Positions 60,429 to 64,000 of a DNA stretch of 64,000 nucleotides are shown one piece after another (the first letter of the stretch is position 1; each line of letters opens with the position of its first letter). The translations under genes were made by a program, and so were the position numbers. Below the pieces are notes generated by a model. That model did no database searches. It saw nothing but the letters and a program-made list of their open reading frames with translations, and was not told the DNA's origin. Source of the stretch: Flavobacterium aquariorum (lineage in GTDB: Bacteria; Bacteroidota; Bacteroidia; Flavobacteriales; Flavobacteriaceae); assembly GCF_003254745.1 (NCBI RefSeq), contig NZ_QKXH01000002.1:372001-436000 (forward strand). The letters run 5' to 3'.

Positions 60429-61216
60429 CAAATAGCAATGCTAAAAAATTGTCTGTGTTAATTATAACTTTAAATGAAGAAAAACATTTAAAAGCTTTAT
60501 TATCAGATTTAGATTTTGCGGATGAAATAATAATTGTCGATTCGTTTAGTACAGATGAAACAGAATTTATTGCTAAAACTTTTCCTAAAGTAACGTTTAT
60601 ACAAAATAAATTTGAAAATTTTTCCACACAAAGAAATTTTGCAATCTCACAAGCCAAAAATGACTGGATACTATTTCTTGATGCAGACGAGATTTTAACT
60701 CCTGAATTAAAGCAGGAAATTATAGAAACGCTACAAAACAACCAAACTTATGTAGCTTACTTTTTTGAAAGAATTTTTATGTTTGAGAATACTGTTTTAA
60801 AGTATAGTGGCAATCAAACGGACAAGATATTCCGCCTTTTCGATAAAAAATCAGCGAGATATGATGAAAAAAGATTGGTTCACGAAAAACTAATAGTTAA
60901 TGGTGAAATTGGTTTTTTAAAAAACAAACTAATTCACCATTCCTATTGTAGTTATCATGATTACAGGGAAAAGATTATTTTTTACGGAAAATTTAAAGCT
61001 CAGGAAAAATTTATAAAAAAAATAAAGCCAACATTATTACATCAGTTTTTCCATCCCAGTTATAATTTTCTTTACAACTATTTCATTAGATTAGGATTCC
61101 TTGATGGCAAAAAAGGAATAATTATCTGCTACCTAAATGCTTATTCTATAGTTGTACGATACAAAGAGTTAAAAAAACTATGGAAACAAAATCAGAATCT
61201 TACTTCCAAAATTTAA
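60425..61216 (+). CDS. GT2 glycosyltransferase, WaaE/KdtX-like
   Basis: A 263-residue protein. KKLSVLIITLNEEKHLKALLSDLDFADEIIIVDSFSTDET (about 7-46) and WILFLDADEIL (DxD near 85-89) show the family. RLVHEKLIVNGEIGFLKNKLIHHSY and FLYNYFIRLGFLDGKKGIIICYLNAYSIVVRYKEL match the C-terminal half of WaaE-like core glycosyltransferases and its relative at 57436. It overlaps the upstream GT2 by four bases (ATGA) and converges with the kinase-like gene, overlapping it by 17 bases at the 3' end. Confidence 0.9.
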   Translation: MTNSNAKKLSVLIITLNEEKHLKALLSDLDFADEIIIVDSFSTDETEFIAKTFPKVTFIQNKFENFSTQRNFAISQAKNDWILFLDADEILTPELKQEIIETLQNNQTYVAYFFERIFMFENTVLKYSGNQTDKIFRLFDKKSARYDEKRLVHEKLIVNGEIGFLKNKLIHHSYCSYHDYREKIIFYGKFKAQEKFIKKIKPTLLHQFFHPSYNFLYNYFIRLGFLDGKKGIIICYLNAYSIVVRYKELKKLWKQNQNLTSKI

Positions 61217-61961
61217 GTTTCTTCTTCAATCTTTTCTTTCTGTGAAATCTTTCTTGAAAATCGGCAGTATATCGCCAAAGAGTTTCAAATATCAAATTCT
61301 CAGGCTCACCTGATGCTTTTGCATATTCATTGCTCATTACGGCTACCATTTCTTTTACAGGTGTTAATCGGCAGAGATTTTTCATTCGCAATTCAAACGA
61401 CATTTTTTCATGAAAATTCATTCTATTCAAATCAACCAAAAAGAAATGATATTGCCCTTCAACACTCTTTTTAATTAATGTATTTCCAGGAGAATGATCT
61501 TTGAACTCAATTCCTTTTTGATGCAAAGAATAAGAAAAACGAGTAAACTGGCGCAGAATATTTTCATGATCAGGATAAGTTGGAATTTCCACTAATTCTC
61601 TGTAGGTCAAATCACATTGAAGATGTTCACTGGCATAATAACTGTCTTTCAATCCTATCCAATTATAATTCTCCGAATAAGCGATAGGTTGTGGCGTCCC
61701 AATTCCTTTTTCCAATAAAAGAGTAGCATATTCAAAAGAGCGTCTTGCTTTTGACTTTCTAAAATATCGATAAGCAATCTTATTAATCAAATTTGGGATT
61801 TTGAAAGATTTGATATTAACAATCATATCATCAAGTTCAAATAACTTGATGATATTTCTTTTGCCGTCACCAAAGATTTTTCCTGAAGTTTTGAAATCAC
61901 GAATATAACTATCGATTTCAGTAGATTTTGAAGTAAATTTTGAATTTATAATATGAGACAT
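61200..61961 (-). CDS. Kdo/LPS kinase-like protein (InaA/KdkA family)
   Basis: A 253-residue eukaryotic-kinase-like protein. The catalytic loop reads FKDHSPGNTLI (about 155-165, with Asp and Asn in the expected places) and the metal motif is VDLNRMNF in place of DFG. EKGIGTPQPIAYSE and SYYASEHL mark the hinge. Related enzymes phosphorylate Kdo or heptose in the LPS inner core, which fits the flanking glycosyltransferases. Its 3' end overlaps the convergent GT2 gene by 17 bases. Confidence 0.86.
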   Translation of the reverse strand: MSHIINSKFTSKSTEIDSYIRDFKTSGKIFGDGKRNIIKLFELDDMIVNIKSFKIPNLINKIAYRYFRKSKARRSFEYATLLLEKGIGTPQPIAYSENYNWIGLKDSYYASEHLQCDLTYRELVEIPTYPDHENILRQFTRFSYSLHQKGIEFKDHSPGNTLIKKSVEGQYHFFLVDLNRMNFHEKMSFELRMKNLCRLTPVKEMVAVMSNEYAKASGEPENLIFETLWRYTADFQERFHRKKRLKKKLKFWK

Positions 61962-62310
61962 TAGCTTTATGACATTAAAATTTTGGCAAAAATACCAAAT
62001 GATTTTTTTAGACCTCTAAAAAACACTACTTTTCTAACAATATAAATGCATTGGACAATAATTGAGTTACTTATTTAAATACAATAAATTAAATAATGAT
62101 TGCAAATAATACTATTCAGCCAGATATATCTTTTTTCTTGTTACAAAACTATATCTATAAACTGTTCTGTTTTTGCAATATAAATTAATCATTATAGGAC
62201 CTATTTCTTAATTTAGCACCTCAAAATTGAACTATTTTCATGTTTTTTATTTGTTACTTTGCAAAAATGTTTTTTAAACATATCAAATACAACACAAAGA
62301 ATAGATACTT
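61962..62310 (+). other. Intergenic region before the last GT2 gene
   Basis: 349 AT-rich bases with no convincing gene. TTACTTTG at 62254-62261 is a near-consensus -7 element. Five bases on, an ATG at 62267 opens a 15-codon frame (MFFKHIKYNTKNRYL) whose TGA overlaps the ATG of the GT2 gene as ATGA, so it may couple translation. Nothing else is seen. Confidence 0.35.
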
Positions 62311-63252
62311 ATGACAACGCAAGAAAAATACGATATTGCAGTAATTCTTATAAACTATAATTCAAGCGAACACAGTATCAACTGCATCCATTCAATACTT
62401 AAAAATACATCTGATAATTTAAATTTTCAAATCATCATCACAGACAATGCCTCTGAAGAAAAAGACTATTTAAATTTAAAGAAATTTTGTGATCAGGAAA
62501 ATAATCCTAAAATAAAATTATATCGCAGTAATATCAACACTGGTTTTGGAGGCGGAAATATGCATGGTGTACAATATGCGAATGCTAATTATTTAGCCTT
62601 TTTAAACAATGACACATTACTACTGAATGATTGCCTTTCAATACTCAAAAAATTCTTAGAAGAAAACAAAAATACTGGTATAGTTGGAGGTCAAGCCTAT
62701 AAAGAAGATGGCTCATTTATGCTTTGTTCAGATCATTTTGCATCTCCATATACTGAGCTTTTTGGAAAAAAAATATTAGAAAAATTAAATCCCATAAAAT
62801 ATCCCAAAAGCAAGAAACTTTACGACAATCCTACACGAGTAAACTATATTACAGGAAGTTTTATGTTTATGAGAACTGAGGATTTTAATGAAATTGGAGG
62901 ATTTGACACAAATATCTTTTTATATCATGAAGAATCTGATTTATGCAAACGATTGCTCAACATATCCAAATTGGCCTATTTAATACCTGATGCAAAATAT
63001 ATTCATTTACATGGCGTTAGCACCACACAATCTATAGCAATTAAGAAAGAATTAAAAATATCTTTATTATATGTAATCCAAAAACACTATGGCTTTTGGG
63101 CACATAAAATAGTTTTGGTTTTCCTTACTATTAAATATTTTTTCAGTGGTATCGTAAAAACTAAAAACAGAGCTCTTTTCGTATTAGTTTTAAATGGAGC
63201 CCCTTTGACTAAATCTTTAAAACAAATTCAAAAAATACAAATTATTAAATAG
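62311..63252 (+). CDS. GT2 glycosyltransferase, rhamnosyl/WbbL-like
   Basis: A 313-residue protein with the GT-A fold: YDIAVILINYNSSEHSINCIHSIL, SNINTGFGGGNMHGVQYANANYLAFLNNDTLLL (about 72-104, with the NND metal site) and YITGSFMFMRTEDFNEIGGFDTNIFLYHEESDLC (acceptor block). The C-terminus (FWAHKIVLVFLTIKYFFSGIV) is hydrophobic and likely membrane-associated. It is similar in layout to the gene at 59448. It probably builds LPS or another surface polysaccharide; the sugar is unknown. Confidence 0.88.
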   Translation: MTTQEKYDIAVILINYNSSEHSINCIHSILKNTSDNLNFQIIITDNASEEKDYLNLKKFCDQENNPKIKLYRSNINTGFGGGNMHGVQYANANYLAFLNNDTLLLNDCLSILKKFLEENKNTGIVGGQAYKEDGSFMLCSDHFASPYTELFGKKILEKLNPIKYPKSKKLYDNPTRVNYITGSFMFMRTEDFNEIGGFDTNIFLYHEESDLCKRLLNISKLAYLIPDAKYIHLHGVSTTQSIAIKKELKISLLYVIQKHYGFWAHKIVLVFLTIKYFFSGIVKTKNRALFVLVLNGAPLTKSLKQIQKIQIIK

Positions 63253-63572
63253 CAAAATATGAAGTTGGTATAGATTTAATTAGTTACTAATAAATTGATA
63301 GATTTTAAAAAAAACCGGTTGCATATGAAAACAACAATTATACCCTAAGGTTCTTCCGAAATAGTATTTTAAAAAACCTTTAATCAATTATATTTTATAG
63401 TTTTTAACTATACAGGAATTATATAACGATTATATTTGTGTTAAACCAATTATGTGTGTGTGTTTAAAATTCTTGAAGGTTCACTTAAGTCTTTTTTATA
63501 AAGAACAAATTTTCACTAAATCTGTCATCTTATATTGCTTAAATCCAATAATTCAATGCAATTTTAGAAAAT
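63253..63572. other. Intergenic region between GT2 and GT17 genes
   Basis: 320 AT-rich bases between converging genes. An exact TAnnTTTG match (TATATTTG, 63431-63438) points right. The only frame after it is a 43-codon one (63452-63580) with no features, running into the GT17 stop. It may drive a short antisense RNA to the GT17 3' end, or be chance. Confidence 0.3.
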
Positions 63573-64000
63573 TTATTTAACAATAAAAAGTTTCTCAAAT
63601 TTATTATATCCTTCTTTAGTCTTTAAGTATTTGGGCAAATTAGAATCTTTACTTATGACTTCAAACTCCATTTCTCGACCAAAGAGATCTTTACCAGTGT
63701 TAATTAATTCAATTATACTTTTTTCATCTTTATACTCTGCTAAATTATATTCTGAATGAGAAAAAGCCTCTAATTTTTGAATTATTTTTTTAACACCTCC
63801 AACATAAGTAAAATGCCATCCAGCATTTGGAATAATTTCATAAACTTCTCCCCTTCTTTTGGTTCGCATAATTGTTTTTCGAATTTTAAAAGGCTTCTTT
63901 TTAAAAAGTCTATAGGGTACCATTGCGGTACAATGCCAAATCCCATCTATGGATTCTTCTTTAGTCATATTGCTTCCACTGTCAAACACAAGCTTATTAT
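63573..64000 (-). CDS. GT17-like glycosyltransferase, C-terminal part (cut by window end)
   Basis: The frame stays open to the window edge, so at least 142 residues are seen and the N-terminus is missing. NAGWHFTYVGGVKKIIQKLEAFSHSEYN matches the conserved core of GT17 (MGAT3-like beta-1,4-N-acetylglucosaminyltransferase) proteins, which occur in bacterial polysaccharide loci. A GTG at 63989 could mimic a start, but the upstream codons show no stop. It continues the glycan cluster to the right. Confidence 0.78.
   Translation of the reverse strand, partial: NKLVFDSGSNMTKEESIDGIWHCTAMVPYRLFKKKPFKIRKTIMRTKRRGEVYEIIPNAGWHFTYVGGVKKIIQKLEAFSHSEYNLAEYKDEKSIIELINTGKDLFGREMEFEVISKDSNLPKYLKTKEGYNKFEKLFIVK

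Noticed and set aside
63452..63580. A 43-codon plus-strand frame (MCVCLKFLKVH...) after an exact -7 element
   Set aside because: It has no domain or signal peptide and overlaps the end of the GT17 gene on the other strand. It is kept only as a note in the intergenic entry.
1..64000. tRNA, rRNA, CRISPR, prophage, transposase or replication origin
   Set aside because: I looked for direct repeats with unique spacers, cloverleaf-like segments, integrase/transposase motifs and DnaA-box clusters and saw none that held up. A covariance search (tRNAscan, Rfam) would be needed to exclude small RNAs.

Overview
The window looks like chromosomal DNA of a Flavobacterium-type bacterium (Bacteroidota). The DNA is AT-rich. 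Gene order and families are typical of the group: a fused CcoNO cytochrome cbb3 oxidase, a DUF5606 protein, a DUF349 protein, OstA-like and BamA-like envelope proteins, and a malate:quinone oxidoreductase. Many genes are preceded by the Bacteroidota -7 promoter element TAnnTTTG rather than sigma70-type boxes. I saw no tRNA, rRNA, CRISPR array, transposase, phage or plasmid gene. No genus-level assignment was tested.

Layout. 0-17 kb: housekeeping genes (yaaA, two GNAT acetyltransferases, an MFS transporter, a secreted adenosine-deaminase-like enzyme, a tandem ABC ATPase, an RluD-type pseudouridine synthase with a PASTA protein, ddl, a TMEM175-like channel, coaD, a PhnA-like protein, a DbpA-like helicase, a BamA-like barrel and an M14 peptidase). 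16.7-25 kb: a Nudix gene and pyrE diverging from 7 bp, an SRPBCC protein, birA, then rsfS-ftsH and a LUD-cdsA-psd-ACBP-SOD run joining envelope proteolysis, phospholipid synthesis and an exported superoxide dismutase. 25-29 kb: two exported GH13 amylases. 29-36.5 kb: an OstA-like protein, an aminotransferase, a TPR protein, aroE and a DUF349 protein. 37.7-48.8 kb: a microaerobic respiration block, hemN (+), then a minus-strand run ccoI-ccoS-ccoNO-ccoQ-ccoP-ccoG-ccoH-TauE/SafE, with a divergent CRP/FNR-type regulator. 48.8-57.4 kb: mazG, DUF5606, def, FUSC, mqo, ruvX, a methyltransferase and dapD. 57.4-64 kb: an LPS/glycan cluster with four GT2, one GT9, a Kdo-kinase-like protein and a GT17 cut by the window end.

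Most interesting signals. (1) Three near-identical palindromes, ATGAY-N4-ATCAT, lie before hemN, ccoI and ccoS. Each is centred exactly 29.5 bp from a -7 element. The FNR-like protein beside them has Ile where E. coli FNR has the discriminating Ser212, and the sites carry A where the FNR box has its first T. This looks like a small self-contained microaerobic regulon with altered operator specificity. (2) A family of intergenic elements (three clear copies, one diverged) has conserved flanks around a hairpin whose stem sequence changes while pairing is kept. (3) pyrE and one small exported-protein gene have TACATTTG exactly 4 nt before their ATG, suggesting leaderless mRNAs.
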